DNA from: Liriodendron chinense
Lineage: Eukaryota; Streptophyta; Magnoliopsida; Magnoliales; Magnoliaceae
Direction: 5' to 3'
DNA: 64,000 nt
Assembly: GCA_003013855.2 (NCBI GenBank)
Contig: ML058459.1
Coordinates: 1,805,050-1,869,049, forward strand
Shown here: piece by piece, positions 48,249 through 58,393 of the stretch
Numbering within the stretch: position 1 is the stretch's first letter
Layout: the number at the start of each line of letters is the position of its first letter
Translations under genes and position numbers: made by a program
Notes under the pieces: generated by a model
Database searches by the model: none
Told to the model about the DNA's origin: nothing
What the model saw: only the letters and a program-made list of their open reading frames with translations

Positions 48249-49091
48249 GTGGAAGAAATCCACATGATCTTTTGTGAACCAACTACCGAGGACACTGGCA
48301 ATGCTCGAAAAGTATTTGCACGACAAGGTAAGACATCCGAACCAGGATTACCTGTGAACATAACGAGCCGACCTGCGAAGATCGCAAAGGTCGCTTCTCG
48401 CGCATTAACTTTCACCGAGGAAGATGCCAGAGGTATCCTCCATCCCCATGATGATTCACTCATGGTATCGATGGTAGTCGCCAACAAGAAACTCCACAGA
48501 ATAATGGTCGATACAGGCAGCTCGGTGGACATTTTATATAGCGCAGCATTCGAGATGATGAAAATCGATCAATTCAGATTGAGGCCAGTTAAAACGGCTT
48601 TGACCGGATTCACCGGGGACACAATCATGCCAGAAGGGGAGATAACTCTTCCAGTCATAGCAGGAGAAGAACCTAATCAAAAAATGATTATGATCGATTT
48701 CCTCGTCGTCAACACCCCCTCTACCTACAATGCAATAATCGGCCGTCCCATCCTCCGAGCCCTCAAAGCCGGTATTTCCATATACCACCTCGCTATAAAA
48801 TTTGACACTGATGAAGGCGTCGAAGTGGTGCTAGGAAATCAACAGGAAGCCCGTCGATGTTACGAGCTGACGTTGCACGGAAAAAGCCTGGTTTCTGTGG
48901 TGTCACACACGATCCCCTTGGACCCTAAGGAAGAGACAGGAGAACGCAGATCACCTGCTGAAGAACTATTTGAGGTTCCTTTAGTGGACAATGATCTGAC
49001 CCGGGTAGTCAGAATCGGATCCCATCTGAATGACGAGATGCGGGGAAAACTGACCACCTTCCTAAAACAACATGCAGATGTGTTCGCATAG
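48249..49091 (+). pseudogene. Element E protease
   Basis: 280 open codons. The retropepsin motif is 'HRIMVDTGSSVDILYSAAFEMM' with the catalytic Asp near residue 87, then 'LTGFTGDTIMPEGEITLPV' (flap) and 'NAIIGRPILRALKAGISIYH' (C-terminal Ile-Ile-Gly-Arg loop). Downstream 'RVVRIGSHLNDEMRGKLTTFLKQHADVFA' is the usual lead-in to RT. This is the best-preserved domain of E. The frame closes at 49,089 in the lead-in to RT. Confidence 0.85.
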
Positions 49092-49961
49092 TCTCACCAA
49101 AACATGCCGGGCATCAGCCCGAAAATTATGATCCACCGACGAAATTTCGATCCAAAATTCACACCAATTCATCAGAAATGATGACCCTTTAACATGGAAA
49201 GGTATGTTGTGATTGAGGAGGAAGTCAAAAAATTGCGCCTGGCAGGATTTGTCGAAGAAATACGTTACCCAGATTGGCTCGCTAACATTGTCTTGGTGAA
49301 AAAAGCCAGCGAAAAATGGAGAATTTGTGTGAACTACACCGACCTCAACAAAGCTTGTCTGAAAGACAGTTTCCTGCTGCCCAGGATAGATCAGCTCGTC
49401 GACGCAATGTCAGGTTTCGAGCTACTTAGCTTTATGGATGCGTACTTTGGATATAACCAAATTCTGATACATCCACCCAACAAACAGAAGATGACATTCA
49501 TCATGGACCAAAGCCTTTATTGTTATAAGGTAATGCCCTTCGGACTTAAAAATGCAGGGGCGACCTACCAACATTTGGTCAACGAAATATTTTCCGAACA
49601 GATTGGCAAAATAATGGAGGTCTATGTGGACGACATGCTTGTTAAGAGCCTATTGTCGGAAAACCACATCGAAGACCTTGGCACAATGTTCGATATTTTG
49701 AAAAAATACAGAATGAAACTCAACCAGAATAAATGTGCCTTTGGAGTAAGCTCAAGGAAATTTCTCGGCTTTATGGTGAACCAAAGGGGAATAGAAGCCA
49801 ATCCAGAGAAAATTCGAGATCTGATCGACATGAGCTCACCCAATACTGTGAAGGAAGTCCAACGTCTCACAGGAAGAATTGTGGCCCTCAATAGGTTGGT
49901 CTCAAGGGATAAGACCGGTGTCTCCCTTTCTTCAAACAACTTTGCAAATGCAGAGAAATGA
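49092..49961 (+). pseudogene. Element E reverse transcriptase
   Basis: After a stop at 49,089 and another near 49,179, an open stretch of 255 codons (49,194-49,961) covers nearly all of RT: 'VKKLRLAGFVEEIRYPDWLA', 'KWRICVNYTDLNKAC', 'LLPRIDQLVDAMSG', 'SFMDAYFGYNQI' (relatives have Ser where this has Phe), 'VMPFGLKNAGATYQ' and the catalytic YVDDM at 49,623-49,637, then 'FLGFMVNQRGIEANPEKI' and 'VQRLTGRIVALNRL'. The conserved Asp residues (MDAY, YVDD) are intact. A frameshift near 49,910 breaks the link to RNase H. Confidence 0.88.
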
Positions 49962-50773
49962 CTTGGACACCGGAATGCGAGCAAGGCTTCCTCGAGCTGA
50001 AAGCCTATCTCGGATCTCCGCCCTTGCTCTCCAAACCATTGCAAGGGGAAGAATTACTTCTATACTTGGCAGTCTCACCAACCGCAGTCAGCTCGACTCT
50101 GATCCACGATGACAAAGGGACGTAGAGGCCTGTTTACTACGTCAGCAAAGCCCTACTTGATGCAGAAACACAATATCCAAAGATCGAGAAACTGGCTTTG
50201 GTGCTGTTCACTACGGCCAGGCGACTGAGACCTTATTTCCAGGCGCACCCGATAGCTGTGTTGACGGATCAACAACCGCTATGACAGGTGTTACAGAAGC
50301 TGAAAATTTCAGGTCGGCTCGTCAAGTGGGACCTTTGAGCTCGATGAGTTCGACATACAATTCTGACCTCGTACTGCTATCAAAGGTCAAACTGTAGCTG
50401 ATTTCATTGTTGAATTCACCAACCTCTCGAGCGACCAATATGATCACGAATCAAGCCAACCCTCTAACAAACAGAAATCGACAGGTCCTTCGAAACATGA
50501 TCTGTCAACATCTACATGGTCACTGTACGCTGACTAGTTGTCAAATTCACAAGGTAGCGGAGCTGGCCTCATCTTAACTTCTCTAGACAGGGTGAAAGTC
50601 CAGTATGCACTTAGGTTCGGCTTCCGAGCCTCCAATAATGAAGCTGAATACGAAGCCCTCCTAGCTAGACTATGCCTTGCTTCTGAATAAGGGTCCGAGA
50701 GGTAAAGGTGCATAGTGATTTGCAGTTAGTGGTCGGGTAGGTCACTACAGAATATCAAGCAAAAGGAAAGAAG
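49962..50773 (+). pseudogene. Element E RNase H plus second (archaeal-type) RNase H
   Basis: First domain: 'VYYVSKALLDAETQYPKIEKLALVLFTTARRLRPYFQAHPI' and 'VLTDQQPL', then a stop. Second domain: 'WSLYADxLSNSQGSGAGLIL' (Asp), 'FRASNNEAEYEALLA' (Glu), 'KVHSDLQLVVG' (Asp), continuing to 'NTNANSLAKLAS' at about 50,860, where relatives have a final Asp and this has Asn. Two RNase H domains in tandem are characteristic of Tat elements. Stops near 50,110, 50,282, 50,535 and 50,687 and several frameshifts inactivate it. Confidence 0.75.
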
Positions 50774-52140
50774 ATGTGTGCATATCTAGCAAAAGCTCAA
50801 GAATTACTATCCCACTTTCATTACTATGAGGTCGTTCAGGTCCCGAGAACTCAAAATACTAATGCAAACTCACTGGCAAAATTAGCATCAGCAGTGGACG
50901 ACGAGCTCAGTAGGACGATCCCCATCGAATTCCTCCCCTATCGAAGCATATCCCAAGAGGAGTCGAATGAAGAATGCCCGGTGTCAGCCAACCCAAGCAG
51001 GATAGATCCCATCATTCGTTTTCTACAAAAAGGTGAATTGCCCGAAGACAAAAAACATTCACAGAAAATTAGTTGCAGGTCGGCTCGTTATACACTGATA
51101 GTCAGCCTCCTCAGGTCAAACACAACGTTGCAGGTCAGCCTCCTCGCCCCAGTTCCCCACTTGCCACCAGAAGAGCTCACTCCCATGTCCGGACCATGGC
51201 CATTCACCCAATGGGGAGTTGACATCATCGGTCCTCTCCCAAAGGGCAAAGGACAAGTAAAATACGCGATCATCGCCGTCGATTACTTCACAAAGTGGGC
51301 CGAGGCAGAACTACTTGCCACAATCATGGAGAAAAAAACTACGGATTTCATCTGAAAATTAATCATATGCCGATTCAGAATCCCGAACACTATAATCTTT
51401 GATAACGGATGTCAGTTTGACAACGCAAGATTTTGAAAGTTCTGCAAAAATCTAAGCATAAAAAATGTATACTCATCTCCCCATCACTCACAAGCCAATG
51501 GCCAGGTCGAAGCCGTCAATAAAATCATCAAAAACCATCTCAAAATGAAACTCGGGGAAAGGAAAGGAGCATGAGCGGAAGAACTCCCCAAGGTACTCTA
51601 GGCTTACAGAACCACAGCTCGGTCCACTACCGGAGAAACACCTTTCGGAGACGAAGCCATGGTTCCAGTTGAGGTCGGTATGACTACTAATCGAAGAGGT
51701 TGTCATCAGCCAGATCAGAATAAAGATCAGCTACGAATGAATCTCGATATACTCAATGAAGTAAGAAAAACTTCCCAAGTATGGATAGCAGCATATCAGC
51801 ATAGGGTTCATCGATATTACAATTCGCAAGTTAAAAACAACGATTCAGAGTAAGTGATCCTCATCCTCCGAAAGGTCAAAAAATACATCAAAGAAAAAAA
51901 CGGGTGTGTTTAGCCCCAATTGGGAAGGACTGTACAAAATTCTCAGCTCATTTCGTCCCGATACTTATTGGCTCAAAGATATGGAAGGCCGACCTCTCCC
52001 TCATCCGTGGAATGCTGAGCACCCCGAGGTTTATTGTCCATAAGCAAGTCGGATACACGAATAAGGTGAAAGCCTGTACACTAGGAATTTTTTTCAATAA
52101 AGATAGAATTTTCTTGAAGTCAAACATGTTTACGGACTAA
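50774..52140 (+). pseudogene. Element E integrase with deleted zinc domain
   Basis: Starting within the RNase H tail (50,774-51,355), the frame runs 'QKISCRSARYTLIV', then about 20 residues later 'PHLPPEELTPMSGPWPFTQW', the junction just before the integrase core. In relatives a ~70-90 residue HHCC zinc-binding part lies between these blocks, and it is missing without loss of frame. The core has 'GVDIIGPLPKG' (Asp), 'IIFDNGCQFDNARF' (Asp) and 'QANGQVEAVNKIIK' (Glu), with stops at 51,353, near 51,433 and 51,571. The C-terminal part ends around 52,130. Confidence 0.8.
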
Positions 52141-52684
52141 GTTTGATGCACAGAATATCACGATTAAAAACTAGCAAAGGAAATCATAGTTCGATTATAA
52201 GATCGTAAGATCGAATTTGCCACGCTATATCATGATTAAAAATTAGCAAAGGAAGTCTGAGTTCGATCACGAGGTCGTAAGATCAGATCTACCATGCTAT
52301 AAAAGACAAGCACGGCCACTAATGGTTTGAAGCTTGACACGAGCTTAAGGTCAGGAATGACAGAAAGCATGATAACGACTTGGTCGGTATAGCTACGAGC
52401 TATGTAACCAACCTATTCCACCTACTTAGACAAATTTCAATTGCTTAGGTATGGAATAAAACAAATACCACAACAATCACAAAAGCATGAATTAAGTATA
52501 CAAGTGACAAAGGTAAAAGCCTCAGAAGAGCTCAAAAAATATTTTGCCTCAGAAGGGCTTAAAGAAATATTCACAAGGTCCCTTTAAGGGACATAGACAA
52601 AAAAAAATGTCTTTTCAATCTTTAGCCACTTTATCAGTGGCAACGACCTCCGACAAGATGGCCTCAGTCCCCCCGACCTAAGCT
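52141..52684 (+). other. Element E spacer between pol and the antisense gene
   Basis: About 0.5 kb of non-coding DNA. A ~90 bp stretch is repeated: 'ATCACGATTAAAAACTAGCAAAGGAAATC' near 52,157 and 'ATCATGATTAAAAATTAGCAAAGGAAGTC' near 52,230, each followed by GTTCGAT...AGATCG. Convergent ends of the pol and antisense transcripts would meet here, and no clear terminator is seen. Confidence 0.55.
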
Positions 52685-55600
52685 TCAGCCGGAGCAAGCT
52701 CCCGCCTCGACGACCTCATCCTCAACTTCGTCCTTGTCGACAGGAGTAAGATCAAGGGTCCAAAAGTGCTTTTGGACTAGGCTCCTGTAGTCTTCAAAGT
52801 CGTGATTGTACAACTCTTTTGAAACTGCATTTACCTTCTCGAGCTCAGCCTTCAGACCTTTGATCTCAGCAAGGGACTTCAGTTGAATGTCTTTCAGGAG
52901 CTTAGCCAAGTTCGCCTTCTCCTCTTCGATCGTCTTCAGTGCAGCCTCAAGAGACTCCGCCTTATTCTCAGCTGATTGAACTTTGGCTGAAGACTCTTTC
53001 AAGGCATCCTCGAAAGACTGGGCCTGGGTTTGGGAGACCTCCAGGTCGGACTGAGCGACCTTCAGCTCGTACTAGCTCTTCTTCAGCTCCGACCTCGCAG
53101 CCTCAGTCTTCTGCTTCCATGAAGACGCCGCGACGAGTGCCTCCTGCATCTGATGGGTTCGTTCAACCATAGCTTGACGAACCATGATCAACAAGCCCGA
53201 GTCCTTCAAAGAAACATAGTAACTTTCAGCACTATAATCGTAGATAGACTTGAGAAAAGTGGTAAGAGGTGACTCACCCTGAGACTGCTCTCTATTGCAA
53301 CCCTGACCATCTAATCGGGATCGGAAATGGCCAGAGAGTTCAGGTCTTACGAGATGATACTGTTCACACGCACGTACGCGGTAATGCCGTCGATCTAGGT
53401 CTGAAACCTTTCTGTAATCAGAGGCATGTCAACCTGGTCATCACGAGGAGCAGCAGATCGAGTAGAAGCAGGAGCTCGAGATCGTGACGAGGCGTCTAAC
53501 AAGCCGACAGAAGCAGGAGCTTGAGATTGCGATGGGGCACCCGACGAGCCGGTGGAGGCAGGAGCTCGAGATTGTGATAGGGGAACCAACGAACTAACAC
53601 TAGTCGAAGGGAGACTTACAACTGGATCAACCTGCGGGTCAGAAGTTTTTGGTATCTAGATAACCGGAGGCCGAGATGCCAGGGGTTCAACCCTAACCGG
53701 AGAGCTTGGATCCACAGGTTCCCCAGATCCACATACGAAGGACTGGGGTAACCGTTGTTGCCTCGAAGGTTCCAAAGTAGCTGCCTTCTTCTTCGGGGGC
53801 TCAGCAGAGGTCTGCCCACAATTAAAATGCGAGAAGGAATCTTGCGAACCTTCGAAACTGCCTTTGGAGCCATACTTGTTTCAGAAAAATGCAGAGAAAT
53901 GCATCAGACAGTTAAGTAAACAGAAATGGGAAGAAACATCGACATTACTACCCTTCAGGTTACCAACCTGAATCATGGACAGAGTTGAGGGTTATCAAGA
54001 GGCGGAATCCCTCTCCTCAATAGAGCAGCTCCTCGCAGCTCGGATCTGTCTCTCTTGTGCGGCAGAGAGAGCCACTCGAATGGTCGCAGAAGCTACGATA
54101 AAAAAATAATAAGCATCAGGGGATCTAAAGAGAAAAGCTAAGGATGAAAACCAAGATGTCAGCAAGGCAGGTAGGTCGGAGTGTTGTCCGACCTGGTAAA
54201 GCGAAATCAGGTTGGACTCTGAACTCCAAAGGTTGAGGCTCATTGTTCGCTTCCCGAAGTGTAGGGTTGTGATGTAGTAATAATTCGGTAAAGACCGAGA
54301 TCATCTTAAGGGACTTGTTAAGAATTCACAAAACTACTAATATTCTCTAACAGAGAGCTAACCAAACAGATTTCTAGAATTGAATGTAGATAGAATTCTT
54401 AAACTAAAAGTGAAAGTAATCCATATAAAAGAAGACTAGGGGTCCAAGGATCCACTTGTAGCAATCCTTGATGCTTAATTCATTGTGCTTTTCCAATTAC
54501 ACAACTAGAATCGAAATCAAATCCTATCTAGTCAGATGATAGAGCGGTTATAACAAATAATCTGTCATATGTATGATTCATATATATGATTCCCTCAATT
54601 CAAGTTAGGACTTGAGCACACTCAATTGCATAGGTCAATCCTAGTTCCAATAGATTAAGATCACAATCATAATCATCATTAAACTCTGTCACAAAGCATA
54701 ACTAGATCATGATTTGAACTTCATTCAAATCACATACATAATCATACATAAACAAAAATTCCAGAAAAGTAGAACTCTTGGCATGAAACTCCCACATGAA
54801 AATCCAAGTCTAGAGCATCTTGAATCCGATTCCTCGGAGCATACAGGTCTAGACTCATTCAAAACAATTAAGAACTAAAGCAACTCTTCCAAACATCCAT
54901 GAACCATAATAAGATTAAAAAAAAGTACTTAGAACTTCATTTAAATTTCAAACCATTGTTCTTCAATGAAAATTCAACTTGAAACCAAAACAAACGAATT
55001 AAAACATCTTAGATCACTACAAGCTTCACCTTAGCCCTAGCTAAGAGGTTTAGCCATTCATGATCCAAGAAAATATGAAATCAACTAAAAATATGAACTA
55101 AAAAGCAACAAACTAAAATGAGTTATAGAACTCCGGATCCGACTTCCGCCGCCTCCCACCTTCGTAGATCTCTTCTAAGATGCCCCAGGAACAATCGCTA
55201 GGTGTCCTTTTTATAGTAGAGAGGCCCTATCGCCTCAGAAACTTCGTGAATTGCACAACACTTACGCACTTATGCATAGAATTTCGAAGCTTACTGTACA
55301 AGCTGCTGAGTTTCAACAGAATTCACTAGCCGACCGGTCAAGGATGGCTGACTGGTCTTGACCGATCGGACCCGTCTGATGTATGTCCAGAGAGTGCAGT
55401 GGGGACCCCGACCTGTTGGCCAACCGGTCTTGACCGGTCATACTAGACTGGCCTTGCTCCAGTGGCTTCATACAAAGGACAAGTGGGATGGCCGACCGGT
55501 CATGACCGGTCAAGCCTTCTTTTTTTCATTTTTTTCATTCTGTCTTTCTCTCTCTTCTCTCCTTCTTTCTTCATGATTCTTTAGCCCACCGTGGGTCTTC

Positions 55601-56441
55601 ATCCAATGGCTCTAATTATGATCTTTTAGCCACCAATTGGGTAAAGTCTCTCTCATTCCTACAATCACAAAACCATGCATTAGGATAGTCTTTAAACATG
55701 CGAATCATGCATAGTTAGTGATGCAATGGAGTTAGATTATACAAATTTAAGAGCTCAACACTCATCCGATGAAGACTCCCAACTCCCAGAAGAGAAGAAC
55801 CACTTCCTTTTCTAAGTCTTGGTGGAAGATGGCAAACAAGTCATCAATGAACCACCCTGACCCGGAAGTGAAGAAAAATAATAAAGCCCCTGACCTCCTA
55901 AGGACTTGAGGCAATACATCGAGAACAGCTCGTTTAAGGTCAGCTCTTTATTCTCAACACTTTGCCACAAGATATAGCACCCCACTATACATCTCCAGGC
56001 ATTAGGCTGCAACTAGCTCAAGAACAGACCTAAAAGGCTGACGACCTCACGTCCAAAATGGTGCAGAGGTAATCGCAGCCCGGCCTCTAAGTGCATCAAG
56101 GAAGTTACTACCTCCCCCTGGTGATGTCGGCTCGGTTTATCACCTCAGTTAGGAACCCTAAATCCTATGGAATTAGTGATTTCATTTGTTTCTCTAAGTG
56201 TGTCCAGCTCATCCTGGATAATTTGTGAAATTATGCTATCTAATTCAAAATGTTCCCTACGAGCTGTCGCACTTCTAGCAATCGACTCGGGAGGTTCAGA
56301 TTGCCCTTCATCAATAGGGTCTGCCGTCCTAAAATCGGATTCTCTAGGGTTCATCTTCTGGGGACCCAGCGAAGGTGGGTCTGATTCAGGATCTTCGAAC
56401 CTCACATTGGGAATAGCATCAGAGTCCGAGATTTCCGACAT
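52685..56441 (-). pseudogene. Antisense gene of element E: Transposase_28-like domain plus coiled coil
   Basis: It starts at 56,441 (MSEISDSDAIPNVRF). One reading frame runs to 55,761 with only three stops (near 56,145, 55,983 and 55,817). After an acidic N-terminus of ~100 residues comes 'SLMHLEAGLRLPLHHFGREV', 'LQPNAWRCIVGCYILW' and 'KSLGGQGLYYFSS', resembling the plant 'putative gypsy type transposon' family (Transposase_28, PF04195, from memory). A solo LTR (54,244-55,760) interrupts it. The frame resumes at 54,238 if one target-duplication copy is dropped. Next come probable introns (candidate donor CAG/GTTGG near 53,969), MAPKAVSKVRK at 53,873, a Ser/Pro/Ala-rich part with 'SQSRAPAS' repeats (53,610-53,410) and a C-terminal coiled coil (53,160-52,685, 'SAENKAESLEAALKTIEEEK'). 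Extra ORFs between pol and 3' LTR are known in Tat elements. Their function is unknown. Confidence 0.75.
54244..55760 (-). mobile_element. Solo LTR of the Athila-like family
   Basis: 1,517 bp, plus strand TGTTCGCTTCCCG...GAGCTCAACA, with a perfect 5 bp duplication CTCAT on both sides (54,239-54,243 and 55,761-55,765). It is collinear with C's LTRs, including the intact palindrome GACCGGTCATGACCGGTC at 55,494-55,511 and a minus-strand TATA-like TATAAAAAGG at 55,215-55,206. Internal sequences and the second LTR are absent, so it arose by LTR-LTR recombination. Confidence 0.95.
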
Positions 56442-56639
56442 GGTAAAACAAAAAATGGCAAAGAAAAGAGATCTTCAAGGATTGAGAAAGCGTACCAAAA
56501 ATACTGGTACACTGGCCTGAGAAAGATGATCAGAGAGGAGAAGAAAAGAAGGGAAAATTAAAAAGTTTGAATGCTCAGAGAGATGAAAAGCCTAGAGACT
56601 GTAGAAATGAAGATTTTCGAAATTTTTTCTAAGTCCAGA

Positions 56640-56647
56640 TATTTATA
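56640..56647 (-). promoter_or_regulatory. TATA box of the antisense gene
   Basis: TATAAATA on the minus strand, about 200 bp before the ATG at 56,441. A CT-rich leader follows (TTTTCATCTCTCTGAGC ... CTTCTTTTCTTCTCC), as expected of a plant 5' UTR. It is oriented away from E's 3' LTR and towards pol. Confidence 0.6.
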
Positions 56648-56730
56648 TTCAGAGGATTTCCTTGCATTTAATGCAGAGACACCATGTGGCAGGTTCTGAC
56701 TCGATCGTACAAAAGCGACGAATGGTGCCG

Positions 56731-56739
56731 ACACGTGGC
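56731..56739. promoter_or_regulatory. G-box / ABRE-like element upstream of the antisense gene
   Basis: ACACGTGGC contains the palindromic G-box CACGTG and matches the ABA-responsive element consensus of plants. It is about 85 bp upstream of the antisense TATA box. Plant bZIP/bHLH factors bind such sites. Whether this one works is inference. Confidence 0.5.
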
Positions 56740-56955
56740 GACGCCCCATTCATCAAGGCTCTGCGAGCGCTCTCGCGCAGTATGAACGAATGATGACGCC
56801 TCAATTTTTCAAATGACACATTAAATGTCATTTTCCCACCTGCCTAAATGGTGGCGGTACAGCTACCTAGAAGTTAAAAGCAATCAGGTCAGCTTATCTT
56901 CTTTGACAAGTTACTCCTAAACCAGACGAGCTAGACTCGAGAGTAAGGGAGCTTC

Positions 56956-57480
56956 TGTTATGGGTAAATTACGAGCTGACCTCAAGTCGAATATAAAAGC
57001 GACCTGACCTGAAGACAAACTCCCTGACCTCGTTAGGGAGATGACCTTGGCCTTATCATCATAAATCTTGTAATTATAGGCTTCGGCCAAAATAGTAGGA
57101 GAAAGATCCGGAGAGTCGTCAATTGATACAGAAACATCTTTGACAACTACGGAACGGCCCGAAGATCTCAGATGTCCGAGATCTCCTCTACGGAGATTAC
57201 ATTTCCTAATAGGAATGCGATATCGTAACCAAAGTCTATAAGAAGAAGGGTTCTCTTTATTAACAAGGTACACGAAAACTTTTACTCACAAAAGGAAAAG
57301 AGGAGATTATTGATTTCGAAAACTCTGACTAACTTAGGCATCGGAGGACAAACGGTTGGTCTCCGGCCCCCTCTTAGCCATTATTTGTCCTTGCAAATCT
57401 AAATAGATAGATTAGAATCCATCTACATCATCAAGATCGATCATCAGCCTCGCTTCTCTCTTTGTTAAAATTCAGCAACA
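56956..57480 (+). repeat. Element E 3' LTR (probable)
   Basis: About 525 bp, TGTTATGGG...CAGCAACA, preceded by the purine-rich GAGAGTAAGGGAGCTTC, a plausible polypurine tract. TATAAAAG is at 56,992-56,999, only ~36 bp into the LTR, so U3 would be unusually short, or the left border lies further upstream. The pyrimidine-rich end (CGCTTCTCTCTTTGTTAAAA) is LTR-like. The missing 5' LTR prevents a check. Confidence 0.6.
56992..56999 (+). promoter_or_regulatory. TATA box in element E 3' LTR
   Basis: TATAAAAG in plus orientation. The matching copy in the lost 5' LTR would have driven the element. This one points into flanking DNA. Confidence 0.55.
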
Positions 57481-58166
57481 ATAGTCCTTATAATGGTTTC
57501 CCACTATTTAAAAACAATGTGGATCCTGGCCCCCAAAAGTGACCATTAACCAGTTTGGTATATAACCGTTCATTTTCAGGCCAGCAATTGTATGCCTAAA
57601 TCATCTGAACGGTGACTGTGCTATACACTAGTAGCCGTCGTACGGGGCACGCGGCACACATGAAAAAAAAAAGTGGACCATTAATATATTGAGCCCATCT
57701 TTGGACGGTACCAAAAATGGGGTAATCCTAACCACTGATTGGAAAAGTTTTGATGGTTGCGATGAGGGAGTCTAACCAACAGTTAACACTCAAGGGACAA
57801 AAGTCATCCAAGTGATGGGATATTTTTTGCATTTGGCAAATCTCCGGTCGGGCCTAAGAGTTGAACAGTCAGGATCTCCTGCATGCGCGACACTTGTACC
57901 AGACTCGAGTGTTTGGTAACTAGCATTAGCGTTAGTACCATATCCTTTCCGTTTTTTACGACTTACCTTTTGCTGAACTGCTAATTCCCGTACACTTGTG
58001 CCCTTGTGACTAGAATCACTTATGATGGACCCCACTATGGAGATCTCCCGGATTGCAAGATCTCAACCCTTTGATGACGTGGGTGTGGATTGTTTGTGAT
58101 TTTTTGTTTTTTACTCAACCACTTTTTACACCTGTCCTGACAAGTTCACTTGGATCAATGAGATGC
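57481..58166. other. Non-coding DNA, no gene seen
   Basis: No convincing gene. An 81-codon minus-strand frame at 57,790-58,035 has no recognisable domain, no upstream promoter and no neighbour support. The stretch may be the original host DNA into which E inserted. Confidence 0.5.
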
Positions 58167-58174
58167 CACATGTG

Positions 58175-58385
58175 GTGTTTGGATCGTAAGTTACTTAAGA
58201 TAAGCTACTTATGCCTTAAGTTGCTTATCTCAATCTCTACTTATTAAACTAAAGTGATTAAGTAATTTTAAATAGAAAAAGCTATTTATAATTGATCATA
58301 AACCAAACTTACTTATCTCAAATAAGTTACTTATCTACTGTTGTAAGTAGAAAAAATAACTTATTTGGTGGTATCCAAATGGGCC
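58175..58385. mobile_element. hAT-like MITE, 211 bp
   Basis: Flanked by CACATGTG (58,167-58,174) and CACGTGTG (58,386-58,393), an 8 bp duplication with one mismatch, as hAT elements make. The ends GTGTTTGGAT and (reverse complement) GGCCCATTTGGAT share a TTTGGAT core. The interior has repeated AAGTTACTTA/TAAGTAACTT words and can fold back on itself. No coding capacity. Confidence 0.75.
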
Positions 58386-58393
58386 CACGTGTG

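Larger units (their letters stand above)
47258..57480 (+). mobile_element. Gypsy element E (Tat-like), 5' truncated, with antisense gene
   Basis: Plus-strand gag, protease, RT, RNase H, a second RNase H-like domain and integrase, then a ~4.8 kb 3' region and a 3' LTR. The dual RNase H, 'MDAYFGYNQI', 'YVDDMLVKS' and 'HKDHGHNTTDC' are Tat-lineage features from memory. The 5' LTR, leader and gag start are missing: B's LTR ends and E gag begins in mid-domain. A solo Athila-like LTR sits at 54,244-55,760. All frames are degenerate. Confidence 0.85.

Noticed and set aside
57790..58035. 81-codon minus-strand frame as a host gene
   Set aside because: No recognisable domain, no promoter or intron structure, and length within chance.
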